From an uncultured Candidatus Poseidoniales archaeon (GTDB taxonomy: Archaea > Thermoplasmatota > Poseidoniia > Poseidoniales > Thalassarchaeaceae): DNA of 64,000 bases. Where the stretch lies: contig CAJJBW010000006.1 in assembly GCA_905182515.1 (NCBI GenBank), positions 62,001 through 126,000 of the forward strand. Direction: 5' to 3'. The notes below the pieces were generated by a model. The model was not told where the DNA came from and searched no databases. It saw only the letters and a list, made by a program, of their open reading frames with translations. This document shows, piece after piece, positions 44,098 to 52,360 of this stretch. Each line of letters begins with the position of its first letter. Position 1 is the stretch's first letter. The position numbers and the translations under genes are program-made.

Positions 44098-44646
44098 ATG
44101 AGTGACACAGAGCTAATGAAGAAACTTTTAGATGGAACTCTAGATCCTGTAGAATTAGAAAATAATCCTCACCTCTACACATTGGCTGAAAGAATATATG
44201 GAAGAGAGGCTTTAGAAGAAATGGGAGTTTCAGGACCTAGTATAGATTTATATGGCCTTGTAGAAAATAATGGCCTAGACATAGGCGATGTAGAAATTCC
44301 TGATTTTATCCCCGATATGAGCAAAATATCAAAAAATCTAATTAATAAAGATAAAACGAAAAGAAGGAAATTTATTCTCCTGATAGGCATTATCGGATTT
44401 GGCACGATATTGAGCAATATATTAATTGGAATTGGACAAATATTATGCTCATTAGGGTTGGCCAATATGGTAGAGATATGTGTTGAAAAAAATACACAGG
44501 TAATGTGGATAAATGCAAGGAATTGGGAAGGCCTTCATGAAATAAGCACATGGAAAGCAACTGGGCATATTGAAATATTTGATATGATGTTACTTGCAAT
44601 ATTTTCCATAATGATAATCATCGGATTGTTTGTAAAAAAAGATTAA
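44098..44646 (+). CDS. Two-helix membrane protein, unknown
   Basis: A 182-residue protein. The N-terminal 80 residues are acidic and soluble, rich in Leu/Glu helices (KKLLDGTLDPVELENNPHLY). A basic stretch, KDKTKRRK, is then followed by the first membrane helix (FILLIGIIGFGTILSNILIG), an outside loop with Cys and Trp, and a C-terminal helix (MMLLAIFSIMIIIGLFV). It is encoded 60 nt after transketolase and overlaps the convergent proS by 4 nt. I do not recognise the family. Confidence 0.6.
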   Translation: MSDTELMKKLLDGTLDPVELENNPHLYTLAERIYGREALEEMGVSGPSIDLYGLVENNGLDIGDVEIPDFIPDMSKISKNLINKDKTKRRKFILLIGIIGFGTILSNILIGIGQILCSLGLANMVEICVEKNTQVMWINARNWEGLHEISTWKATGHIEIFDMMLLAIFSIMIIIGLFVKKD

Positions 44647-46163
44647 TACATTTTTGCTAAGTGTTGCTTTTTAGTAGTTAAATTACCAGTAATAACACAT
44701 GGTTTAGCAACGTCATAAATTATTTCACAGTCACCTAATAGAGTTAATCCTGTTGATTTTTCTAAAAGTTCTGCATCCGCATCATTACCATCAAACGCTA
44801 ATTCATAGACCAAATTATCTTGAATTTTAGAAGTAAAAATTAGATTACCATCTTCCATAGATGAATCAGGTAATTTATGAACCATATTTTTATGAATCTC
44901 GTTAGCATTGTCCCTGAGATTATCAGAAACTAAATCAAGATATTTGTTTATAGATATTTCTAAATTATCCAGAGATAAATTTTCTTTTCCCCCGGTCCTG
45001 AGTGAAATTACACATTGATTATTTGCTAAATCTCTAGGGCCAACTTCTAATCTAATAGGAACTCCTTTTATCTCCCAATCATAATGTTTGGTTCCAGATC
45101 GTATATCTCTATCGTCAATCTTAGTTCGTATACCTGAATCGGCTAAAATATTTTTTATATTTTTGGCCATTACGATAACATCTGGGCTGATGTGAGTGGC
45201 GACAGGCATTATTATAACCTGAATAGGAGATATGGAAGGAGGAAAAATTAACCCGCGATCATCCCCGTGTAATCCCACTATTGCCCCTAAAAGTCTTTCA
45301 GACATTCCAAAAGTAGTTTGGTGGCAAAAGTTGGCATCTCCATTTTCATCCTCATAAGTTAGATCAAATGACTTTGCCCATTGATCGCGGTAGTGGTGAT
45401 AAGTTCCAACCTGAAGGGTTCGGCCATTGGGCATGACGACATCTGCAGCTGTAGTGTACCAGGCTCCAGGAAATGTATCCCATATTGGCCTTTTAGATAT
45501 AATGTTCGGCAAACACAATTCATGTAATATATTTTGAATCATATTTGCATCCTCTTCTATCTGCATTGTGGCTTCTTCTTCGTTTCTATGTACTGTGTGG
45601 GCTTCAAAAAAGTGGATTTCTCTAACTCTAATAAAGGATCTAGTTTGTTTAGTTTCATATCTAAAAGTGTTAACTATTTGAAATGTTTTAAGTGGAAGAT
45701 CTGCATGACTCCTAATCCAAAGAGAGAACATTGTGTACATAGGAGTTTCAGAAGTAGGCCTTAGAAACATAGGTACATCTAATTCATTTTCACCACCATG
45801 CTTAACCCAGTAAACTTCTTTTTTGAATCCTGCATCATCTTCATCTAACCGCAATTCAGATGGATTAACTCCTGCATCCCTTGCAGCTTTTAATCTAGCC
45901 ACTAATCGGTTTTCTTTGTCAAGTAAATCCTCTGGGACCAATAAAGGGAATCTGTACTCATCATGATAGGTTCTTTCCATTTCAGATCTAGTAATTTTAT
46001 CAATCAAAGACATTGCCTTCCATCCATATGGCTTCCATACATCCATTCCTTTTATTGGATAGCGCTTATCTACAAGGTCAGCAATTTCGACAATTGCCGG
46101 GTACCAAGAATTGAACTCGGATTTTGGAGGAATTCCTCTTTTCGCCTTACCTTGGTCAACCAT
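44643..46163 (-). CDS. proS: Prolyl-tRNA synthetase, archaeal/eukaryal type
   Basis: A class II synthetase of 506 residues. SEFNSWYPAIVEIADLVDKRYPIKG is the typical N-terminus; FLRPTSETPMYTMFSLWIRSHADLPLK and RYETKQTRSFIRVREI are motif 2 regions; GLHGDDRGLIFPPSISPIQV is motif 3. An anticodon-binding domain and a C-terminal zinc-binding-like domain ending in Tyr follow, as in ProS of archaea and eukaryotes. The frame extends upstream to a TTG at 46193, but the ATG at 46163 is a better start. It charges tRNA-Pro. Confidence 0.93.
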   Translation of the reverse strand: MVDQGKAKRGIPPKSEFNSWYPAIVEIADLVDKRYPIKGMDVWKPYGWKAMSLIDKITRSEMERTYHDEYRFPLLVPEDLLDKENRLVARLKAARDAGVNPSELRLDEDDAGFKKEVYWVKHGGENELDVPMFLRPTSETPMYTMFSLWIRSHADLPLKTFQIVNTFRYETKQTRSFIRVREIHFFEAHTVHRNEEEATMQIEEDANMIQNILHELCLPNIISKRPIWDTFPGAWYTTAADVVMPNGRTLQVGTYHHYRDQWAKSFDLTYEDENGDANFCHQTTFGMSERLLGAIVGLHGDDRGLIFPPSISPIQVIIMPVATHISPDVIVMAKNIKNILADSGIRTKIDDRDIRSGTKHYDWEIKGVPIRLEVGPRDLANNQCVISLRTGGKENLSLDNLEISINKYLDLVSDNLRDNANEIHKNMVHKLPDSSMEDGNLIFTSKIQDNLVYELAFDGNDADAELLEKSTGLTLLGDCEIIYDVAKPCVITGNLTTKKQHLAKMY

Positions 46164-46210
46164 GATATCAGTCGATGGAGAGTTGAATTTCAATGTAATG
46201 GATTATTTAA

Positions 46211-47404
46211 TTATGAATTGCTGATTATTGAATCTACTTCTGCACAAAGAATTTCGTAAGTCTCTAGTAATTTCACAGAACCATCTGGCCTAACTACTCT
46301 TCCTCTTGGGAAATTTGGATCGTGCACTTGTTCTTTCATATTGGCTATAACTGCATCTAATCCATACTTTGATATTTGTTCAAATGCTTTATCGATCAAA
46401 TCTTGATCAGATACCCCAGTTTCTAATTTAAATCCTATCCTAATACTGCCCTTAACCAAAGGTGATAGTTCCAAAATATGTTTAGGGCCGGGAGAAAGGG
46501 TAATTTCCCAATTTTCGGACCCACTTGACTTTTTTCCATCTTCTGGATGCATATAATAATCTAAAACTGCAGCGGCATGTATCCAGGCTTCTGGAGGGAT
46601 TTTATCTGATGCAACACCAAAACACGTAGATAGCATGGATTCGGGAGAACCTCCGAACCTTACATCAGGTAATGGGAAGTTAGGATGAACAGTAGTTTTT
46701 CCCACTATACAAACAATATCGTGCCCTTGCCGATACAGATATTCCGAAATAATCCACCCCGTTTGACCTGAAGATGCGTTTTGAATGGCTCTTACTGCAT
46801 CTATTGGTGCGCGATTTGCACCAAGGGTAATTGCTACTTTCTTTCTATTTGGAAGTTTCTTATTTACCATATTACATAATTTTGCTACAATGTGTAATGG
46901 ACTAGGTTGTTTAATTTTATTTTCATTTTCCTCTTCTAACAATACTTCACTACCTTGAGATATCAGAATAGAAATTAAATCTTGAGTTACTGGGTCATCA
47001 AAAAGATCTTTATGCATAGATGGAATAAACAATATCGGAGTATCTTTTCCTCTTGCTGCTGAAAGAGCCATCATTATTGGAGAGTCCATTATCCCATGAA
47101 TATGTTTTGAAATTGTATTTCTTGTTGCAGGGGCTACGATAACCGCATCATAACTATCTAATTGGTGCATTTTAGAGTTCCAATCTGTAACTACTTCATT
47201 ATCTGAAGCCCATGAAACTGCCAAAGGAGTGATGATTTTCTCAGCTTCTTTTGACATCATTATAGTAACATCTGCTTGGTAACGACGTAGTTCACGAGAT
47301 AATTTTACTGATTCAGTTGCTGCGATTCCTCCAGAAATAGCCAAAAGAATATTACGGTTTTTAAGTGAAGATCCAAGGATCTTTACACCTGTGTCTTTGA
47401 CCAT
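46211..47404 (-). CDS. coaBC: Bifunctional CoaBC (PPC decarboxylase / PPC synthetase)
   Basis: A 397-residue fusion making 4'-phosphopantetheine for coenzyme A. The N-terminal flavoprotein decarboxylase domain shows ILLAISGGIAATESVKL, IVAPATRNTISKHIHG and FIPSMHKDLFDDP. The C-terminal synthetase domain starts near residue 195 with VAITLGANRAPIDAVRAIQNASSG and contains the VAND-like ANMKEQVHD region. The frame opens at a GTG at 47446, but the ATG at 47404 is closer to the conserved start. It sits 57 nt after the thiolase gene on the same strand. Confidence 0.92.
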   Translation of the reverse strand: MVKDTGVKILGSSLKNRNILLAISGGIAATESVKLSRELRRYQADVTIMMSKEAEKIITPLAVSWASDNEVVTDWNSKMHQLDSYDAVIVAPATRNTISKHIHGIMDSPIMMALSAARGKDTPILFIPSMHKDLFDDPVTQDLISILISQGSEVLLEEENENKIKQPSPLHIVAKLCNMVNKKLPNRKKVAITLGANRAPIDAVRAIQNASSGQTGWIISEYLYRQGHDIVCIVGKTTVHPNFPLPDVRFGGSPESMLSTCFGVASDKIPPEAWIHAAAVLDYYMHPEDGKKSSGSENWEITLSPGPKHILELSPLVKGSIRIGFKLETGVSDQDLIDKAFEQISKYGLDAVIANMKEQVHDPNFPRGRVVRPDGSVKLLETYEILCAEVDSIISNS

Positions 47405-47461
47405 ATATATATTCGGACATAGTTTTACTTCAAGAGGTCGTCGCACAAAAAATATTGATAT

Positions 47462-48595
47462 CTAATATTTTTCTAAAGCAATAGCTATCCCCATTCCTCC
47501 TCCTATGCACATGGAAACTATGGCTTTTTCAGAATTAGTTCTTTGGAGAATAGACGCAGCCTTTCCTGTAATTCTTACACCAGAAGCCCCTAGAGGGTGA
47601 CCTATTGCCAATGAACCTCCATCAATATTGACTTTTGAAATATCAATTTCTAATTCCTTTATTACTGCAAGACTTTGAGAGGAAAAGGCTTCATTTAATT
47701 CAAAAACATCTACATCTTTTAAGTTCCAATTAGTACGATTAAGAATAAGTCTTGTAGCTTCAATTGGGCCGATTCCCATAATATCAGGAGAACACCCAAT
47801 AACTGCACCAGAGACAATCCTTGCCATGGGTGTTAAATTATGTTCTTTAGCAAAATCCTCACTACAAACTAACATGAATGCGGCGCCATCAGTAAGAGGA
47901 GATGATGTAGCGGCTGTAACAGAATTATTTTTCCCAAGTACAGGAGTCAGTTTAGCCATTGACTCTAAAGTAGAGTTAGCCCTTATACATCCATCATTAT
48001 TTACATATCCTGACTTAGATTTAATAGGAAATATTTCATCTTCAAAGTATCCAGAATTTAAAGCATGCGTAGCTTTATTATGTGAAGATAGCGCAAATTG
48101 TTCCTGCTCTAAACGAGAAATATTATATTTTGTTGATACATTTTCTGCAGTTTCGACCATGCCGACATAAGCCGCAGGGAATTCTAATTCTAATTTTGGA
48201 CTTGGGCTCCAATTGAATCCTCTTCTTTGAATGCGGCTCATAGATTCCACCCCCCCACATAAAAAACAACTTCCCCAACCAACTTCTATACTAGCAGCAG
48301 CAGTAAGAATAGATTGCATAGATGATCCGCATAATCGATTTATAGTTGCACCTGGAACAGAATTCGGCATACCACCAAGATAAGAGACAAGTCTTCCAAT
48401 ATTGTATCCCTGTTCTCCTTCTGGATATGCACACCCCAGCAGGATATCATCGATCAGTTCGGGGTTGATATTATTTCGATCCAAAATTGCTTTCGCTAAT
48501 TGGCCTGCCATTTCATCTGGCCTTATTTCTTGCAACTCTCCTTTGTGCGCCCTATGAAAGGGAGATCGGAGCCAGTCTACTATTACGGACTTCAT
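47462..48595 (-). CDS. Thiolase (acetyl-CoA acetyltransferase family)
   Basis: A 377-residue thiolase of degradative FadA/PcaF-like type. The acylated cysteine is in INRLCGSSMQS, with NEAFSSQ (NEAF motif), GHPLGASGVR (catalytic His) and the C-terminal CIGGGMG (proton-relay cysteine). The ATG at 48595 is preferred, since the 26 codons upstream (to 48673) do not match the family and GGAGGGG lies just before it. It may cleave 3-ketoacyl-CoA in beta-oxidation or condense acetyl-CoA for the mevalonate route. No beta-oxidation partners lie nearby. Confidence 0.92.
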   Translation of the reverse strand: MKSVIVDWLRSPFHRAHKGELQEIRPDEMAGQLAKAILDRNNINPELIDDILLGCAYPEGEQGYNIGRLVSYLGGMPNSVPGATINRLCGSSMQSILTAAASIEVGWGSCFLCGGVESMSRIQRRGFNWSPSPKLELEFPAAYVGMVETAENVSTKYNISRLEQEQFALSSHNKATHALNSGYFEDEIFPIKSKSGYVNNDGCIRANSTLESMAKLTPVLGKNNSVTAATSSPLTDGAAFMLVCSEDFAKEHNLTPMARIVSGAVIGCSPDIMGIGPIEATRLILNRTNWNLKDVDVFELNEAFSSQSLAVIKELEIDISKVNIDGGSLAIGHPLGASGVRITGKAASILQRTNSEKAIVSMCIGGGMGIAIALEKY

Positions 48596-48671
48596 ACCCC
48601 TCCGAGGTATAGGATATGCATAATAATTATTGGATGAGAGTGCGGAATTTATCCCCCCTACCGAGAGGTTC

Positions 48672-49394
48672 ATGAAAGAATGGCATGTGGGCTCAAATAA
48701 TATGATTAGAGAATGTCAAAACCATGGATATTATGCTGATGATCATTTGTGCCCTGCATGTAATGCAGAAGGAAAATTCATCATGCGAACTGGAGAACGA
48801 AATAGTATGGCCAGAAGGTTGGCATTGATATTAAGGCATGCACCGGAAAAATTTGACTTGGAAATGGATATAAATGGATGGGTAGATGTTAAAGATATTA
48901 TTAGACAATTTAAAAAATCTGATGAAAAACGATACCATTGGCTTCGACCACATCACTTTAATGCTATTTCAGAAACAGACCCAAAGGGCAGATATGAAGT
49001 AAGAGGGATAATGATAAGAGCTACATATGGACATACTCTTGAGATAGAATTAGATCTACCGACAGAAAATATCCCTGACTCTTTGTATTTCCCCTGTAAT
49101 CCTGAAGAAACTGAAAATTTACTAAAAATTGGTTTATCTCCTGGAAATAGGGCCCATGTCCATCTTTCTGCATCAATAAGATCCGCTGCAGAAGCGGGAA
49201 AGGTACATTTTTCATTACCAACTATACTAGAAGTTGATACGGCCAGGATGGTTGCTTCCGGAGATATAATTTGGCATGCAGGAGTAACTGTTTACCTTAC
49301 AGAGAATGTAGATGGTGAATATATATCTGTAATTGATAATGAACATCCTGAGTATGTCCTTGCTAGAGCAAAATGGATAGATGAAGAAGAATAG
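48672..49394 (+). CDS. kptA: RNA 2'-phosphotransferase (KptA/Tpt1) with zinc motif
   Basis: A 240-residue protein with the KptA fold. An N-terminal zinc-type CQNHGYYADDHLCPAC segment precedes RRLALILRHAPEKFDLEMDINGWV, the usual start of Tpt1 domains, and then YHWLRPHHFNAI, RATYGHTLEIELDL and NRAHVHLSASI. The family transfers a splice-junction 2'-phosphate to NAD. In archaea, where splicing does not leave that phosphate, its task is unclear. Start at 48672 is favoured over 48630 and 48702 because GAGAGG lies just upstream. It is divergent from the thiolase gene. Confidence 0.85.
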   Translation: MKEWHVGSNNMIRECQNHGYYADDHLCPACNAEGKFIMRTGERNSMARRLALILRHAPEKFDLEMDINGWVDVKDIIRQFKKSDEKRYHWLRPHHFNAISETDPKGRYEVRGIMIRATYGHTLEIELDLPTENIPDSLYFPCNPEETENLLKIGLSPGNRAHVHLSASIRSAAEAGKVHFSLPTILEVDTARMVASGDIIWHAGVTVYLTENVDGEYISVIDNEHPEYVLARAKWIDEEE

Positions 49395-49718
49395 TTAATA
49401 TTCACCGCAAAGTAAACAAAATCCTAATTCTTGATCAATTTGGCCGCTACATTTACTACATGTAGTTAAATCAGTTTTTTCAGGCTTGATCTGCGCATTT
49501 GATGAAACTCTTACGGGGTCCTCCCTAATAACAAATGGTGACTCAATGACATCTCCTAAGTTTTCAATTAATTCTCGAAAAAGTATTGTTTCAGAAAGGG
49601 CTGAATCTAATCGTAGTGTTCTCCTTTCTTTTTCTTTAGAATCTTCGATGTTGGCTGCTTCAGATAGTTGGGCTTGCAGCCATCTTTGGAATTTTACAAT
49701 ATCACTAGTTTCTGCCAT
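49395..49718 (-). CDS. Small zinc-ribbon protein
   Basis: A 107-residue protein with helical N-terminal 60 residues (KFQRWLQAQLSEAANIEDSKEKERR), then a linker and a C-terminal zinc ribbon, CSKCSGQIDQELGFCLLC. It ends back-to-back with kptA, with no intergenic base. The ATG at 49718 is used instead of the one at 49733. The role is unknown; such proteins often assist nucleic-acid or ribosome-associated complexes. Confidence 0.6.
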   Translation of the reverse strand: MAETSDIVKFQRWLQAQLSEAANIEDSKEKERRTLRLDSALSETILFRELIENLGDVIESPFVIREDPVRVSSNAQIKPEKTDLTTCSKCSGQIDQELGFCLLCGEY

Positions 49719-49805
49719 ATTGGTCCCAAGCAATCATATGACATTAAGTTGTCCAATGCATATATAATTGGAAATATTGAATACCCACACCTCTTGGTTT
49801 AGATA

Positions 49806-50606
49806 GTGGATAAGAAAGGGAGAGTCTTGATAAAACTCGGAGGGGGGTTGATAACAAACAAAAGAAAATTGAAAACTCTCGATAAAGCAGCGATTGATAA
49901 GGTTTGTAAAACTATCTTTGAGATAAAAAATGAAGGTTATATCCCTATTTTAGTACATGGGGCAGGCTCCTATGGCCATATCCTAGCTAAAGACCTTGAT
50001 ATTGCTGGCGGAATAAATAAAAGTAGAGTTGAAGAACAATTAATGGCAGTTAAAGAAATTAGAAAGAATATGTTAGAACTAAATAGAGAAATAATAAGTT
50101 CATTAAAGGATAATAGTATTGATGCGAAAGGATTTGCTCCTTCCAAATGGGCTACTGGGGCAGGAATGGATTTTTCAGGAGATATGACGATATTTGAGAG
50201 AGGCATTGATGACCCAATTCCCATATGCTTTGGAGATGTTGTAGATAGAAAGGACAGCTTCCAATTTGGCATCCTTTCGGGAGATGACTTGATGTGCAGG
50301 ATTTCTATAGAAATCCCCAACATAGATTACTCAATATTTTTATTAGGAGATGTAGGAGGAGTATTAGATCTGCCACCTAATAATAAGGATGCCCGAATTA
50401 TGGAAACTTGGTCTAACGATGATCCTATAATTACATATCATGAAACTAAAATAGATGTTACAGGAGGAATAAATCTCAAATTAAATAGAGCATCGATAAT
50501 TTCAAAATTTGTTGAAGAAGTTTGGTTCATAGATGGGAGAAAACCTGATAGAATATTAGAATTGATACGTAAGGGCACTACAATAGGGACAAAAATAATT
50601 CCTTAA
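49806..50606 (+). CDS. Isopentenyl phosphate kinase
   Basis: A 266-residue amino-acid-kinase-fold enzyme. VLIKLGGGLITNKRKLKTL is the N-terminal glycine-rich and lysine motif, ILVHGAGSYGHILAKDLDIAGG carries the catalytic histidine typical of IPK, and LLGDVGGVLDLPP and DVTGGINLKL follow. IPK turns isopentenyl phosphate into IPP, the last step of the archaeal mevalonate route. The GTG at 49806 is the likely start. Its stop overlaps the start of the Idi-GGPPS gene by one base, so the two are co-translated. Confidence 0.92.
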   Translation: MDKKGRVLIKLGGGLITNKRKLKTLDKAAIDKVCKTIFEIKNEGYIPILVHGAGSYGHILAKDLDIAGGINKSRVEEQLMAVKEIRKNMLELNREIISSLKDNSIDAKGFAPSKWATGAGMDFSGDMTIFERGIDDPIPICFGDVVDRKDSFQFGILSGDDLMCRISIEIPNIDYSIFLLGDVGGVLDLPPNNKDARIMETWSNDDPIITYHETKIDVTGGINLKLNRASIISKFVEEVWFIDGRKPDRILELIRKGTTIGTKIIP

Positions 50607-52339
50607 TGATGAATTTGATTATATGCGACTACTCGGTGCGTCATTTGAGCAATATGGTAGACGGTGACAACCCACTTGGGAAACATAACTTCACTCAAGA
50701 AGAAATGATGAGTGAGATGTGCCTGTTAGTAAATAAAAAAGATGAAGTTATTGGGACAAAGAGCAAATTGCACTGTCACCATGGTAAAGGAGATAGACAT
50801 AGGGCATTTAGTGTAGTTCTATTCGATATGGAAGGAAGGATGTTGGTGCAACAACGTTCAAAACAAAAAATAACTTTTCCAGGAGTTTGGGCAAATGCGT
50901 GTTGTAGCCACCCATTAGATACTAATGATGAAAATATTGAGGGTTCAGAAGGAATTATTAATGCTGCGAAGAGAAAATTAGAACAAGAATTAGGAATACC
51001 AATTCTAATAACTAATAAATGGAATTTTAATTTTATTGGCCGATTTGAATACAGTTGCAGATGGGACGATGAATGGATAGAACGAGAAATTGATCATGTA
51101 TTAATTGTTCAAGCTAACACTGATGTAAACATAAATAAGAATGAAATAAATCGAATTACATGGTTAGATGAATCAGAGATTTGTGAAATGATTGAAAATA
51201 GAGGTGAATGGGCATCAGAACTTATAGCACCATGGTTTAGAATGATATGGAATCATTATTTAGAGCCCAAATACCCCAACATAGATTTAATATTAGACAT
51301 CAGAGATGATGAGATAATAAATTGTGGAGAGTTGATGATTAAAATGGAAAAACCAGGTTTGATGCTTATGGAAGCACTGAGTGAACACAAAATAAAAGTA
51401 GAGGAGGAAATAATGTTGAGCCTTAGTAAAATGGAACAAAAGAGGTTGCATGGCGCTATGGTTCATTTATTCACTGGAGGAGGCAAGAGATTGCGGGCCA
51501 TCCTGCCTAGATTGGTAGGAGAGGCAGTTGGAGTAGCTAATGATGGACACTATACACTTGGTGCATCAATAGAAATAATCCATAACTTTACGCTTATTCA
51601 TGACGATATAATAGATCAAGATCCAATAAGACGAGGATTAGATGCGGTTCATGTGGCTTACGATGATGCAACAGCAATTAATGCAGGAGATGCAATGCTC
51701 GCAGTTGGTTTTGAAATACTAGCAGAATCCCCAGATATTTCTGGAGATAATTTACGTTATTTAGTGACTGCCATAGGCGAAATGGTCAGAAGAGTAGCCG
51801 AAGGTCAACAAGAAGATATTGAATTTGAAAATAGAGAAATTGTAACTGAAGAAGATTATATATCCATGATTGCTGGTAAAACCAGTGCAATGTTTGAAAC
51901 ATGCGCCAGAACTGGAGCGATTCTATCTGAAGCTGATAAAGAAACTGAAAATAATATGGCAAAATGGGGATTAAATCTAGGACTATGTTTTCAATTAATG
52001 GATGATTTAATAGACATTACAGGAGATACTGTAACACTAGGGAAACCAGCTGGAAGTGACATAGTTCAGGGAAAAATGACGTTGATTGCAATTCATGCTA
52101 TGAAGAGTGGCTTAGATTTAGAGAATTTCAAAAAGGTGTTTGGCCATGGTTCCTGTCATGACACGGAACTTTTAGAAGCAGTAAAGGATTTAAGAAAATC
52201 TGGATCGATAGAATATGCAAGAAAGAAGGCAATGCACCATCATTCCATTGCACATGAATGTTTAGACAAGTTAATTCAAAGCCCTCAAGTAGATATATTG
52301 AGGGAGTTAACAGATTATCAATTAATTAGAATTAATTGA
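50606..52339 (+). CDS. Fused IPP isomerase (type I) and geranylgeranyl diphosphate synthase
   Basis: A 577-residue protein with two complete enzymes. Residues of about 35-225 form a type I IPP isomerase: HCHHGKGDRHRAFSVVLF and GVWANACCSHPL with the catalytic cysteine, then a C-terminal acidic region (DDEWIEREIDHV). Residues of about 250-577 form a trans-prenyl synthase, with GGGKRLRA, the first aspartate motif DDIIDQDPIRRG, GDAMLA and the second LMDDLID. Phe sits five residues before the first motif, as in archaeal GGPP synthases. The fusion would turn IPP into DMAPP and extend it to C20. It is co-translated with IPK. Confidence 0.93.
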   Translation: MMNLIICDYSVRHLSNMVDGDNPLGKHNFTQEEMMSEMCLLVNKKDEVIGTKSKLHCHHGKGDRHRAFSVVLFDMEGRMLVQQRSKQKITFPGVWANACCSHPLDTNDENIEGSEGIINAAKRKLEQELGIPILITNKWNFNFIGRFEYSCRWDDEWIEREIDHVLIVQANTDVNINKNEINRITWLDESEICEMIENRGEWASELIAPWFRMIWNHYLEPKYPNIDLILDIRDDEIINCGELMIKMEKPGLMLMEALSEHKIKVEEEIMLSLSKMEQKRLHGAMVHLFTGGGKRLRAILPRLVGEAVGVANDGHYTLGASIEIIHNFTLIHDDIIDQDPIRRGLDAVHVAYDDATAINAGDAMLAVGFEILAESPDISGDNLRYLVTAIGEMVRRVAEGQQEDIEFENREIVTEEDYISMIAGKTSAMFETCARTGAILSEADKETENNMAKWGLNLGLCFQLMDDLIDITGDTVTLGKPAGSDIVQGKMTLIAIHAMKSGLDLENFKKVFGHGSCHDTELLEAVKDLRKSGSIEYARKKAMHHHSIAHECLDKLIQSPQVDILRELTDYQLIRIN

Positions 52340-52360
52340 ATGATTTAACATCATTAAATA

